DNA of 64,000 nucleotides, taken from NCBI RefSeq assembly GCF_007997015.1, contig NZ_VOSM01000011.1:1-64000 (forward strand), given 5' to 3'. This document shows, in pieces, positions 50,743 to 58,458 of this stretch (its first letter is position 1; each line of letters opens with the position of its first letter). The notes under the pieces were generated by a model, which searched no databases, had not been told where the DNA came from, and saw only the letters and a list, made by a program, of their open reading frames with translations. This DNA comes from Lujinxingia vulgaris (GTDB taxonomy: Bacteria > Myxococcota_A > Bradymonadia > Bradymonadales > Bradymonadaceae). Both the position numbers and the translations under genes were made by a program.

Positions 50743-51921
50743 TCAGTCGCGGCAGAGCGTGCCCAGGCTGAACTGCAGGTAATCCCCCTCCGGGAAGGCC
50801 GCCAGCGTGGGGTGATCGACATCGGCCCCAAAGGTGCCCGTGAGCACGAGCTCGGCGCCGGCGCGCTGGCTGGCCGCCGAGACGATGTTCAAAAAACGCC
50901 CCCGGTCGATGTGGCTGCTGCATGAGGCGAGGGCAATGGTAGAACCGGTGGGCATGACCTCAATCAATTTTTGGAAAATTCGCGTGTAGGCCTCGGTCGC
51001 CCGCGGCACGTCGCTGTGGCGGTGGGCGAAGCTGGGCGGATCGCAGACGGCGACCTCAAAGGGGGCGCGCTCCGCGTCGAATTGCTCCAGGTACTCAAAG
51101 GCGTCGCAGGCCTCGAAGCCGTGGGCCGGCGCCGGGATGTGGTTGCGCTCAAAGTTGCGCCGGGCGTCGGCGATCGCCGGCGCCGCCAGATCCACGGTGG
51201 TCGTGCGCGCCGCCCCGCGGGCCGCGGCCGCCAGCGAAAACGCCCCGGTGTAGCCAAAAAGATTGAGCAGCCGGCGCCCCACACACAACTCGGCCAGGCG
51301 GCGGCGGTTGGCGCGCTGATCGAGGAAAAAGCCCGTCTTCTGCCCCTCCATCGGGTCGACCACGTAGGTCAGCCCGCCCTCCACAAATGTCGTCTCCGCG
51401 GGGGCCTCGCACTCCCACCACTCCGCGCGCGGGAGCTTGCCGCGGTGGAGATTCGAGCGTTTGATCGCCCAGTGTTTGATGGGCAGGAGCTTACTGATCG
51501 TCTGGCGCGCGGGCTTGAGCCAGCGCTCGGCGGCCAGCCCGTCGGGGCGCAGCACGGCCACATCGCCATAGATATCGCACACCAGCCCCGGTACCCGGTC
51601 GCCCTCTCCGTTGAGCAGGCGAAAGCCGTTGGTATCGGCCGTGGGAAAGGGCCGGCGCTTGATCGCCTGGCGGATGCGCTGGTCGAGCAGGCGGTTGTCG
51701 AGCTCCGTCTGGGGGTTGCGCGTCCACAGGCGCACGCGGATGGGCGACTGCGGATCGATAATACCTCGTCCCAGCCAGTCGCCGTGCATGTCGTAGACGT
51801 CGACGGCGTCGCCGGCCTCAAGCTCGGGGTGGCGGAGCGCGTCTTCGAAAATCCAGGGGTGCCCGGCGCGCAGGACATTTTCCAGGGGTTGGGTCAGATC
51901 GACGCGGGGGTAATAACGCAT
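50743..51921 (-). CDS. rlmI: class I rRNA large-subunit methyltransferase, RlmI-like
   Basis: 392-residue SAM-dependent RNA methyltransferase. The N-terminal PUA domain (about 1-80, HPWIFEDAL, AGDAVDVYDMHGDWLGRGI) is followed by an RFM middle region. The Rossmann domain has FFLDQRANRR, LLNLFGYTGAFSLAAAARGA (SAM loop) and VAVCDPPSFAH, then ALASCSSH with the catalytic Cys. E. coli RlmI methylates C1962 of 23S rRNA to m5C. Length and order match (396 there). The ATG at 51921 is fixed by homology to the PUA start. Stands alone, with a 630-base repeat-bearing gap upstream. Confidence 0.9.
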   Translation of the reverse strand: MRYYPRVDLTQPLENVLRAGHPWIFEDALRHPELEAGDAVDVYDMHGDWLGRGIIDPQSPIRVRLWTRNPQTELDNRLLDQRIRQAIKRRPFPTADTNGFRLLNGEGDRVPGLVCDIYGDVAVLRPDGLAAERWLKPARQTISKLLPIKHWAIKRSNLHRGKLPRAEWWECEAPAETTFVEGGLTYVVDPMEGQKTGFFLDQRANRRRLAELCVGRRLLNLFGYTGAFSLAAAARGAARTTTVDLAAPAIADARRNFERNHIPAPAHGFEACDAFEYLEQFDAERAPFEVAVCDPPSFAHRHSDVPRATEAYTRIFQKLIEVMPTGSTIALASCSSHIDRGRFLNIVSAASQRAGAELVLTGTFGADVDHPTLAAFPEGDYLQFSLGTLCRD

Positions 51922-52554
51922 AACTCAAAAAACTCGGAAAAAAGGGCAGATCGGGGTGGGGGCGTTTCTGGCAAGAGCGTTCCTGGCGAGAGCATGCCCC
52001 AGGTTGCCTGCGGGCGCCACCGCCGCCGGCCGCTGCCGCCTCCTGACGCTTTGGGGCGCCGGAGTTGACGACTCGCCATCAAACGAAGGCGCCCCCGGGC
52101 GCCCGATTTATCGAGGCCACCCCAGGGGAGGGCGCCTCGGGGCACCAGATTTGCAAAATGGCGATGAAGCGAGCGTGACCCGGGACGCCTCGGCTGGCGA
52201 AGCGCCATGAACCGACCGTGTCCGCGGACGGCCCCCCGGGGGGGAGGACCATGAACCCACCGCGTCCCGGGACGCCTCGGCTGGCGAAGCGCCATGAAGG
52301 GACCGTGACCCGGGACGGCTCCGCTGAGGTCTTCGCCTGATTTGAGGCGTACGCGGACGGCGTTCCGGGGGGTAGGACCATGAAGCGAGCGTAACCCGGG
52401 ACGGCTCCGACGAGGTTGCCACCTGATTTGAGGCGTTCGCGGACGGAAGGGGAGGGGGTTCAGCCCCCGAAAAGGGTATGCCCTGGCGAGTTATAACGCG
52501 CCGACAGCCCGGGCAGGGCCGCCGGCGAGCATGGCGGGTGGCGTTCGGAAAAGA
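51922..52554. other. 633-bp gap with 43-bp periodic repeats
   Basis: No gene seen. It contains the periodic array at 52164-52447 and degenerate relatives upstream of it. It separates two minus-strand genes, so the promoter for rlmI lies at its left end, but no good hexamers were found. Confidence 0.6.
52164..52447. repeat. imperfect tandem array with a 43-44 bp period
   Basis: Units start with ATGAA at 52164, 52207, 52251, 52294 and, after a double-length unit, 52380 (86 = 2 x 43). Recurrent blocks are ACCGTGACCCGGGACG, CCTCGGCTGGCGAAGCGCC and GCGGACGG. Two long units also share CTGATTTGAGGCG. Divergence between units suggests an old array. The reverse frame is open through much of it and gives repeating RPGTR-like peptides, which I regard as chance. 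Confidence 0.85.
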
Positions 52555-53589
52555 TCAGTGGAGTGTGGGAGCGGGCAAAAAGGCGGTGATGGCGTGCTGG
52601 TCGCAGATCACATCCACATCGAACTCGGCGACAACCTCGGGCACCCGCGTGAGGTGCTCGTCCTGCTCCACGCGGCCCACGAGCATCGGCCAGAAAGGGC
52701 CATCGTAGGCAGTGTTGGGGTCGTCGGCACCGCCGATACTCAGCTCTACGCCGGGGTGCTCGGCACGTGCTCGCCGCGCGTTGAGCTCAAGGCGGCTGGC
52801 CTGCGGCCAGCGCATCAGGGCGTTGGCCACCAGATCGGCCACCAGCTGCCCGACACGCGAGGGATGGGCGCGCAGAATGGGCAGATCCTCCTCGGCGTTC
52901 ACCACCAGCTTTGGACCGGGGGAGAGGGTCTGGCTCAAGACGCGCTGCTGGCGCTCCAGCAGCTCGTTGAGGTCGGTCTCGGTGGGGGGCAGCCCGTCGA
53001 GGGAGGTCAGCAGCTGCAGCGCGTCGACCAGGGCGATGCCGCGGCGACAGGCCTTAAGCGCGCGTTCGAGCTGCTGGCCGTGCGCATCATCCTCGACCTG
53101 GTGACGCACCAGATCCACATAACTCGCCGCCACCGTAAACACGTTGTTGAAGTCGTGGGCGATGGCCTGGGCCATGCGGCTCTGCAGCTCGGCGCGGCTG
53201 AAAGGCTGGGGCGGCACAAGCTCGTTGAGCATGGCCAGGTAGCCCGGCTCCCCCTCGTCGTCACGCTCCAGGGGGATCAGGCGCAGCCGGGCGGCGCGCA
53301 TCGGAGTGCCGGAGGCGTGCAGGTAAGTCAGGGCGCGATCGACAAAGTCGCAGCCCCCCTTTGCCAGGCGGCGGCTGGCCCTGGCGAGCTGGCGAGCGCC
53401 CTCCGGGGTGAGGAGCTCGGCGTGCGGGGGGCTGGGGTTCGAGAGGCCCAGCAGGTCGACCAGCGCCGGGTTGCAGACCCCGGGGGAGCCTTGAGCGTCG
53501 ACGAGATGCATCGGCCAGGGCGCGCCCAGAAAAAAGGCGGAGAAGGCCTCCGCGGAGCGGGGCAGGGCGACAGCGGGAGCATGGCGCAT
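52555..53589 (-). CDS. histidine-kinase-like protein with degenerate ATPase domain
   Basis: 344-residue cytoplasmic protein. Residues about 15-125 form a PAS-like domain, followed by a HisKA-like segment MAQAIAHDFNNVFTVAASYVDL with the acceptor His. The ATPase domain is short: an N-box-like LVADLVANALMRW is present, but the G1 and G2 glycine boxes that hold ATP are missing, and the protein ends with FDVDVICDQHAITAFLP. It may be a pseudokinase or phosphotransfer protein. No receiver or regulator gene lies nearby. The ATG at 53589 is supported by position only. Confidence 0.75.
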   Translation of the reverse strand: MRHAPAVALPRSAEAFSAFFLGAPWPMHLVDAQGSPGVCNPALVDLLGLSNPSPPHAELLTPEGARQLARASRRLAKGGCDFVDRALTYLHASGTPMRAARLRLIPLERDDEGEPGYLAMLNELVPPQPFSRAELQSRMAQAIAHDFNNVFTVAASYVDLVRHQVEDDAHGQQLERALKACRRGIALVDALQLLTSLDGLPPTETDLNELLERQQRVLSQTLSPGPKLVVNAEEDLPILRAHPSRVGQLVADLVANALMRWPQASRLELNARRARAEHPGVELSIGGADDPNTAYDGPFWPMLVGRVEQDEHLTRVPEVVAEFDVDVICDQHAITAFLPAPTLH

Positions 53590-53655
53590 GGAGAGCCTCG
53601 GAGGTCAGGGGCCGCACGGCGTGGCGATCGGCACAATCCCTCTAAAGCTAAGCAC

Positions 53656-55104
53656 TTATTCTGGGGCGGTCGACGCGTCTTGAGGCTCCAGCGTCTGGCG
53701 AGCGCCGAAGTCGTCTTCGATGGAGAGCAGGCGCACCTGCCCGTTTTCAGCCACCTCCCAGCGGGAGCGGTGGAAGTGGCGCCCGCGCACGTAGCGCCCC
53801 TCGAGCTCGTGGAAGTCGAAGGCCTCCTCGTACATGCGCTGTTTGACGGCCTCGATCTCCACGATCACCGGCCCCTCGCCAGCAGGCGCTTCGTCCTCCC
53901 AACTCAGCCCCAGCTCAAGCGACTCGCCAGGCAAGATGCGGTTGTCGCTCTTGAGCTTGATCTCGGGCCACCACTCAAAGATGGCGCCGATGCGCAGCGC
54001 TTCGCGGGCAAGCTCCCGGCCATCGGGGGTGATGACGCGGGCGCTCACGTCGACGTGGCGCTCCGGATCGCCGGTGGGAAAACGGTGGCCGGCCTTATCG
54101 TTGAGCACCACCACCCGGGCGTCGGCGCAGCCGTCGCCGGCGCAGTCGTCGGCGGGGCCTTCCAGGTAAATCGAGGCGCCGGAGCCGAAGATCTCGCGCA
54201 ACGGCGCGATCTCCGCCTCATATTCGGGCTTTTTGGGGATGAGCGAGCCGCCAAACCAGTGGTGGCGGGTCTTACGCACGGGCACATCGTAGTTCCCGGC
54301 GATCTTTCGCTCGGTCTGGGGCATGTGGCAGTCCTGGCAGTGTTGCTGCTGCTCGGCGAACTCGCTCTCGGACCACTCGGCGCCGGTGGTGAAAAAACAG
54401 CCTAAGTTTTGCTCGGGGAAGAGCGCCTCGGCCTGGTGGCAGCGCACGCAGTTTTCCTCGTCGAGCAGGTGATCGCCTCTGGCCACAGGGTGGGGCGCGG
54501 CCTCGGAGTCGCCGCGGGGGCCGAGCACCACGCCATCCTGCACATGGCAGGTGGCGCAGGTGATGGCGTCGAGCTGCAATTCGGCGTCAAAGACGGGGTT
54601 ATCGACGTAGATCGGTTTGGCGATGTCGCCGTCTTCCAGCCCCACCACCAGCTTTTCGAGCTGGTTGACCAGCGGGGTGTGGCAGTTGACGCACATCCAG
54701 CTCACGTCGTGGCGCTCGGCGCCGGGCTCGTTGTGGTCGCCGCGGGATTTTGCGAGCTCCTCCATGAACTGGGCGTCGTCGAGCCAGGCGCGGCGGTGGG
54801 TGGAGAGCTGCCACTCGGCATAGATCTCGGCGTGGCAGGCCCCGCAGGTCTCGGCGCGCAGATCGGGGAGCCCCTCGGGCACGGGGGTGTAGGGGTGGGG
54901 GCGCTCGTAGAGGGGGCGGCTCTCGTAGAAAGCCTCGGCGGCGGCCAGGGCCTCTGCTGGCGAGAGGTTTTCAAGCCTGTCGGGGGCGACAGCCGGAGCG
55001 CCGGGGGCGGGCACAGGCTCGATGTTGAGCGCGGCGATCACCCCGAAGACGATCACGGCCAGCGCGATCAAAAGGGGCTTTGCGCCCGGTCGACGTGCAG
55101 ACAT
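53656..55104 (-). CDS. membrane-anchored pentaheme cytochrome c
   Basis: 482-residue protein with an N-terminal anchor (residues 10-27) and five CXXCH heme sites: CGACH (87-91), CVNCH (138-142), CATCH (183-187), CVRCH (219-223) and CQDCH (256-260). Isolated His in between (for example THRRAW and DHLL) could be distal ligands. The C-terminal half (about 300-480) is beta-rich without hemes, containing GHRFPTGDPERHVDV, a pattern also seen in other multiheme cytochromes of deltaproteobacteria. Likely periplasmic electron carrier or oxidoreductase. It is upstream of the degenerate kinase gene in the same direction, 66 bases apart. Confidence 0.88.
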   Translation of the reverse strand: MSARRPGAKPLLIALAVIVFGVIAALNIEPVPAPGAPAVAPDRLENLSPAEALAAAEAFYESRPLYERPHPYTPVPEGLPDLRAETCGACHAEIYAEWQLSTHRRAWLDDAQFMEELAKSRGDHNEPGAERHDVSWMCVNCHTPLVNQLEKLVVGLEDGDIAKPIYVDNPVFDAELQLDAITCATCHVQDGVVLGPRGDSEAAPHPVARGDHLLDEENCVRCHQAEALFPEQNLGCFFTTGAEWSESEFAEQQQHCQDCHMPQTERKIAGNYDVPVRKTRHHWFGGSLIPKKPEYEAEIAPLREIFGSGASIYLEGPADDCAGDGCADARVVVLNDKAGHRFPTGDPERHVDVSARVITPDGRELAREALRIGAIFEWWPEIKLKSDNRILPGESLELGLSWEDEAPAGEGPVIVEIEAVKQRMYEEAFDFHELEGRYVRGRHFHRSRWEVAENGQVRLLSIEDDFGARQTLEPQDASTAPE

Positions 55105-55157
55105 CAGCGGCTCAGTGCGGCAACTTTAACTAAGAGACGCTCGTGGAGATGAGCGTT

Positions 55158-55189
55158 GGAAGGGTGGGGCATAGGAAGGGTGGGGCATA
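55158..55189. repeat. 16-bp perfect tandem duplication
   Basis: GGAAGGGTGGGGCATA occurs twice without a gap, between the cytochrome start and the RapZ stop. Probably a slippage product. Confidence 0.8.
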
Positions 55190-55216
55190 AGCGGTGCAGC
55201 AGAAACGATGGGTTGC

Positions 55217-56128
55217 TTAACGCGACTTACGCTCTAGATCGCGGTGGCGGGTCGAAACATTCCAGCCCCGGTTGGCGAGCCGCTGCGTGATCGTCTCGGC
55301 GATCGCCACCGAGCGGTGCTGCCCGCCGGTGCATCCGATGCCGATGGTCAGGTAGCTCTTACCCTCGCGCTCGTAGAGAGGCAGCGTGAACTCGGCCATC
55401 TGCTGAAAGAGCCCCAGGAAGGTCACCGCCTCGCTCAACCCCAGCACATACTGCTGCACATCGGCATCAAGCCCGGTTTTGGGGCGCAGCTCTTCGACAA
55501 AATACGGGTTGGGCAGAAAGCGCAGATCGAAGACCAGATCGCACTCAATGGGCAGCCCGTACTTGAAGCCGAAGCTCAGCACCGAGATCGAGAAGGGCGG
55601 GGGGGCATCATCGCTGAAGCGCTCCTGAATCAGGGCCTTGAGCGTGTGCACGGTGTGCGTGGAGGTATCGACGACCACATCGGCGCGGGCGCGGATATCG
55701 TCGAGAGACTCCCGCTCCAGCCGAATGCCCTCGGGCACGTTACGCGCCTCACTCACAGGATGGCGGCGGCGAGTCTCGCTGAAGCGGCGCACGAGCACAT
55801 CGTCGGTGGCCTCCAGAAAGACCACCTGCACGTCGATCCCCTCGTCGCGAAGCTGGTTGAGCGTGGCGTTGGCCTGATCGAGGTGCACGTGGTCGCGGGT
55901 GTCGACCACAAAGGCCAGCCGGCGCCACTCCTGGCGCGAAGGCCCGCTCTGCGCGAGCTCCAGCACCTTGGGCAAGAGCGGCACCGGCAGGTTATCAATG
56001 CAGAAGTACCCCAGGTCTTCGAGGGCGCGGATCGCGGTGGATTTGCCCGAGCCGCTTAGCCCGGTCACGATCACCACGCGCGGCGCTCCGGCGCCCGGTT
56101 CACTGCGTTCGTCGAGCTCCTCGGACAT
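55217..56128 (-). CDS. rapZ: RapZ/YvcJ family nucleotide-binding protein
   Basis: 303-residue P-loop protein. Walker A is GLSGSGKS (residues 23-30), followed by ALEDLGYFCIDNLPV, the family signature. The C-terminal ITIGIGCTGGQHRSV region is also conserved. In enterobacteria RapZ is an RNase adapter sensing glucosamine-6-phosphate; elsewhere the function is unclear, and relatives use GTP. The ATG at 56128 after AAAGGT is preferred to the longer frame to 56185. It lies 26 bases downstream of the PP2C gene and is probably co-transcribed. Confidence 0.93.
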   Translation of the reverse strand: MSEELDERSEPGAGAPRVVIVTGLSGSGKSTAIRALEDLGYFCIDNLPVPLLPKVLELAQSGPSRQEWRRLAFVVDTRDHVHLDQANATLNQLRDEGIDVQVVFLEATDDVLVRRFSETRRRHPVSEARNVPEGIRLERESLDDIRARADVVVDTSTHTVHTLKALIQERFSDDAPPPFSISVLSFGFKYGLPIECDLVFDLRFLPNPYFVEELRPKTGLDADVQQYVLGLSEAVTFLGLFQQMAEFTLPLYEREGKSYLTIGIGCTGGQHRSVAIAETITQRLANRGWNVSTRHRDLERKSR

Positions 56129-56154
56129 GACCCAAACCTTTGCGATGTAGAAGG

Positions 56155-56931
56155 TTATTCTTTGAGAACTTCGACCATCACACACGTGGTGTTGTCGGTA
56201 CCGCCGTTGTTGTTGGCCGCCTCGATGAGCTTATCGATGCAGACCTCCAGGTTGTCGCGGTTATCCACCATGATCTGACGGATGGTCTTGTCGTTGATCA
56301 TGCCGTTGAGGCCGTCACTGCACAGCAGGTAGAGATCCTTGTGCTGAGGCTCCTCGTGGCAGACATCGACCTGGACGGTCTCCTTCATGCCCAGCGCACG
56401 CACGATGACGTTTTTATGCGGGAAGTTCTCGATCTCTTCTTCGGTGAGATCTTTCATCTTGATGTAGTCATTGAGCAGCGAATGGTCTTCGGTGACCTGA
56501 TGCAGCTCCTCGCCGCGCAGCCGGTAGACGCGGCTGTCGCCGACGTGACCCACGTAGATGGTCTCCCCGCAGATGCACAGCGCGACGACGGTGGTGCCCA
56601 TGCCGTGGTGCTTGCTCGGGTCGTTTTTGGCCGTCTCGAAGATACGCAGGTTGGCCAGTTTGATGCTGGCGCCCAGGCGGTTTTCCTCGTAGGTACGCCC
56701 CTTCTCCATCTTATAGGGCCAGGTCAGATCTTCATCTTTGCTGGTCTCCTGGAAGAACTCGGCGATGGTGTCGACGGCCAGCTGTGAGGCGACCTCGCCA
56801 CTGGCGTGCCCTCCCATGCCGTCGGCGACGATGTAGAGGTTCTCCTCAGGCACAAGACGAAGGTTGTCTTCGTTATGGCCCCGCTTCATCCCGACGTGGG
56901 TGTTTCCAGCGTATCGCAGTTTGATCGGCAC
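56155..56931 (-). CDS. PP2C-type protein serine/threonine phosphatase
   Basis: 258-residue soluble phosphatase. Metal ligands of the bacterial PP2C group are visible: HNEDN, VADGMGGHASGE, GHVGDSRVYRL, LCSDGLNGM and GTDNTTC. It should remove phosphates placed by Hanks-type kinases such as the one encoded at 58.5-60.6 kb. Length fits Stp/PrpC. The gene has a relatively low Arg codon load and many Lys/Asn compared with neighbours. Upstream lies a 390-base divergent gap shared with the glycosyltransferase gene. Confidence 0.93.
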   Translation of the reverse strand: MPIKLRYAGNTHVGMKRGHNEDNLRLVPEENLYIVADGMGGHASGEVASQLAVDTIAEFFQETSKDEDLTWPYKMEKGRTYEENRLGASIKLANLRIFETAKNDPSKHHGMGTTVVALCICGETIYVGHVGDSRVYRLRGEELHQVTEDHSLLNDYIKMKDLTEEEIENFPHKNVIVRALGMKETVQVDVCHEEPQHKDLYLLCSDGLNGMINDKTIRQIMVDNRDNLEVCIDKLIEAANNNGGTDNTTCVMVEVLKE

Positions 56932-57321
56932 GGTCTTGACCCCGTTTGACGGCAGCGCGCGGTGGGTGTGGCCTGGCTCAGGGCACGGCGCGTGGCGCAG
57001 TGATTCAAGTCGTCTTCTGGCAGGTTTCGCTCCCGGCTGGAGCGGTTGACGATGGGCGACACCAGGGCGTGTTCAAAGCCGGCATTTTTTCGCCGGCGAG
57101 GTGGTCCAAAGGTGCGCCACCGGCCGCCGCCGCATCATCATGGATCGGCGTTACAATACTTGGAGGGGGGCCATCGGGCAAGGAAGATGCGGGTTGGCGC
57201 TGCGGGCTGGCGAGGCGTTTCCAAAGTGTCACCGCGGCGGGCCCCGATGCGCTTGAAGCGCGCGCTACGAGAGCGGTACAACGAGCTGCAGTCCGAAGCT
57301 CAGCGAACCCCGGGAGTTGGT
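56932..57321. other. 390-bp divergent promoter region
   Basis: No gene seen; upstream extensions of the glycosyltransferase frame are not protein-like. GCCGGC (57078-57083), ATTTTTTC and GCCGGC (57092-57097) form a 6-bp hairpin with a T-rich loop. GGGAG precedes the ATG at 57322. No convincing promoter hexamers. Confidence 0.45.
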
Positions 57322-58437
57322 ATGAAGATTCTTTATGGCGTGGTCGGCGAGGGCATGGGTCACGCGATGCGCAGCGGCGTGGTGTTGGCCTGGCTTCTGG
57401 AGCAGGGCCACCAGGTGCAGGTCGTCGCCTCCGGGCGCGCCCACGATTATCTCAAAGCGCGCGTGCCCGAGGTCGACCAGATCTGGGGGCTGACCATGGC
57501 CATGGAGAATAACGAGGTGCGCCGGCTGGCTACCGCCGTTGATAACCTGCGCGGGGCGATGGAGGGCTGGCCGTCCAACGTGCGCCGCTACTTCGAGATG
57601 GCCGCAAAGTTTGAGCCGGATCTTGTGATCAGCGACTTCGAGAGCTGGAGCTGGCTCTTTGCCAAAGTTCATCGCATTCCGCTGATCTGCATCGATAACA
57701 TTCAGCTCATCAACCGCTGCTGGCACGAAGACCACATCATTGGCGAGGAGATGAACGCGTTTCTGCTGGCCAAGTCGATCGTGAAGGCCAAATGCCCGCG
57801 GGCGGCGCATTACGTGATCACGACCTTTGTGGAGCCGAAGGTGCGCAAAAAACGCACGTCGCTGGTGCCGCCGATCTTACGCCCGGAGCTCCTCAACGCG
57901 CGGCCCTCAGAAGGGGAACACCTGCTCGTCTACCAGACCTCCCCGAGCTTTTCGGATCTTCCACGCATGCTCGCCGGGCTCACGCGTCCGGTCTACATTT
58001 ACGGGCTTCGCCGCGATATCAAAGAAGATCAACGCCACGGCAACCTCACCTTTCGGCCCTTTAGTGAGACGCAGTTTGTCGAGGACCTGGCGAGCTGTGC
58101 CGGCGTCATCGGCTCGGCGGGCTTTACGCTGATGGGGGAGGCACTGCACCTGCGCAAACCCTACCTGGCCACGCCGGTGGGCGGGCAGTTTGAGCAGCTG
58201 CTTAACGCGCGCTACCTCAAAGACCTGGGCTACGGCACGTACACTCAGCGGATGGGACCGACCGACCTGGTGGATTTTGTTGATGATTTGCCCCGCTACC
58301 GCGAGGCGCTGCAGAGCTACGAGCCGCGCGATAACAGAGCGCTTTTTGAGCGGCTCGAAGAGCTCTTCGATCAAGCGGAGGCCGGGCTTTTGCGGTCGCG
58401 GCGGGTGCGTTGGCTGGGGTGGGAAGCGCCGCAGTGA
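57322..58437 (+). CDS. glycosyltransferase of the MJ1255/VC2487 type (GT28-like fold)
   Basis: 371-residue GT-B fold enzyme. The ATG at 57322 after GGGAG starts MKILYGVVGEGMGHAMRS, the glycine-rich N-terminal loop of this family. The C-terminal half has the sugar-nucleotide region SCAGVIGSAGFTLMGEAL and KPYLATPVGGQFEQLLNARYL, as in MurG-like enzymes. Donor and acceptor are unknown; relatives may act on lipid carriers. Convergent with the Ser/Thr kinase gene, 21 bases between stops, and divergent from the PP2C gene. Confidence 0.85.
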   Translation: MKILYGVVGEGMGHAMRSGVVLAWLLEQGHQVQVVASGRAHDYLKARVPEVDQIWGLTMAMENNEVRRLATAVDNLRGAMEGWPSNVRRYFEMAAKFEPDLVISDFESWSWLFAKVHRIPLICIDNIQLINRCWHEDHIIGEEMNAFLLAKSIVKAKCPRAAHYVITTFVEPKVRKKRTSLVPPILRPELLNARPSEGEHLLVYQTSPSFSDLPRMLAGLTRPVYIYGLRRDIKEDQRHGNLTFRPFSETQFVEDLASCAGVIGSAGFTLMGEALHLRKPYLATPVGGQFEQLLNARYLKDLGYGTYTQRMGPTDLVDFVDDLPRYREALQSYEPRDNRALFERLEELFDQAEAGLLRSRRVRWLGWEAPQ

Positions 58438-58458
58438 GACGCGGGCGGGCGCTGCGGC

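Noticed and set aside
52164-52447. CRISPR array
   Set aside because: 43-bp units are imperfect throughout, with no alternating unique spacers and no cas genes.
48128-54405. Long plus-strand frames at 48.1-50.0 and 52.5-54.4 kb
   Set aside because: Antisense to the AGPS-like gene and to the kinase-like and cytochrome genes; all Gly/Val/Ala-rich shadows.
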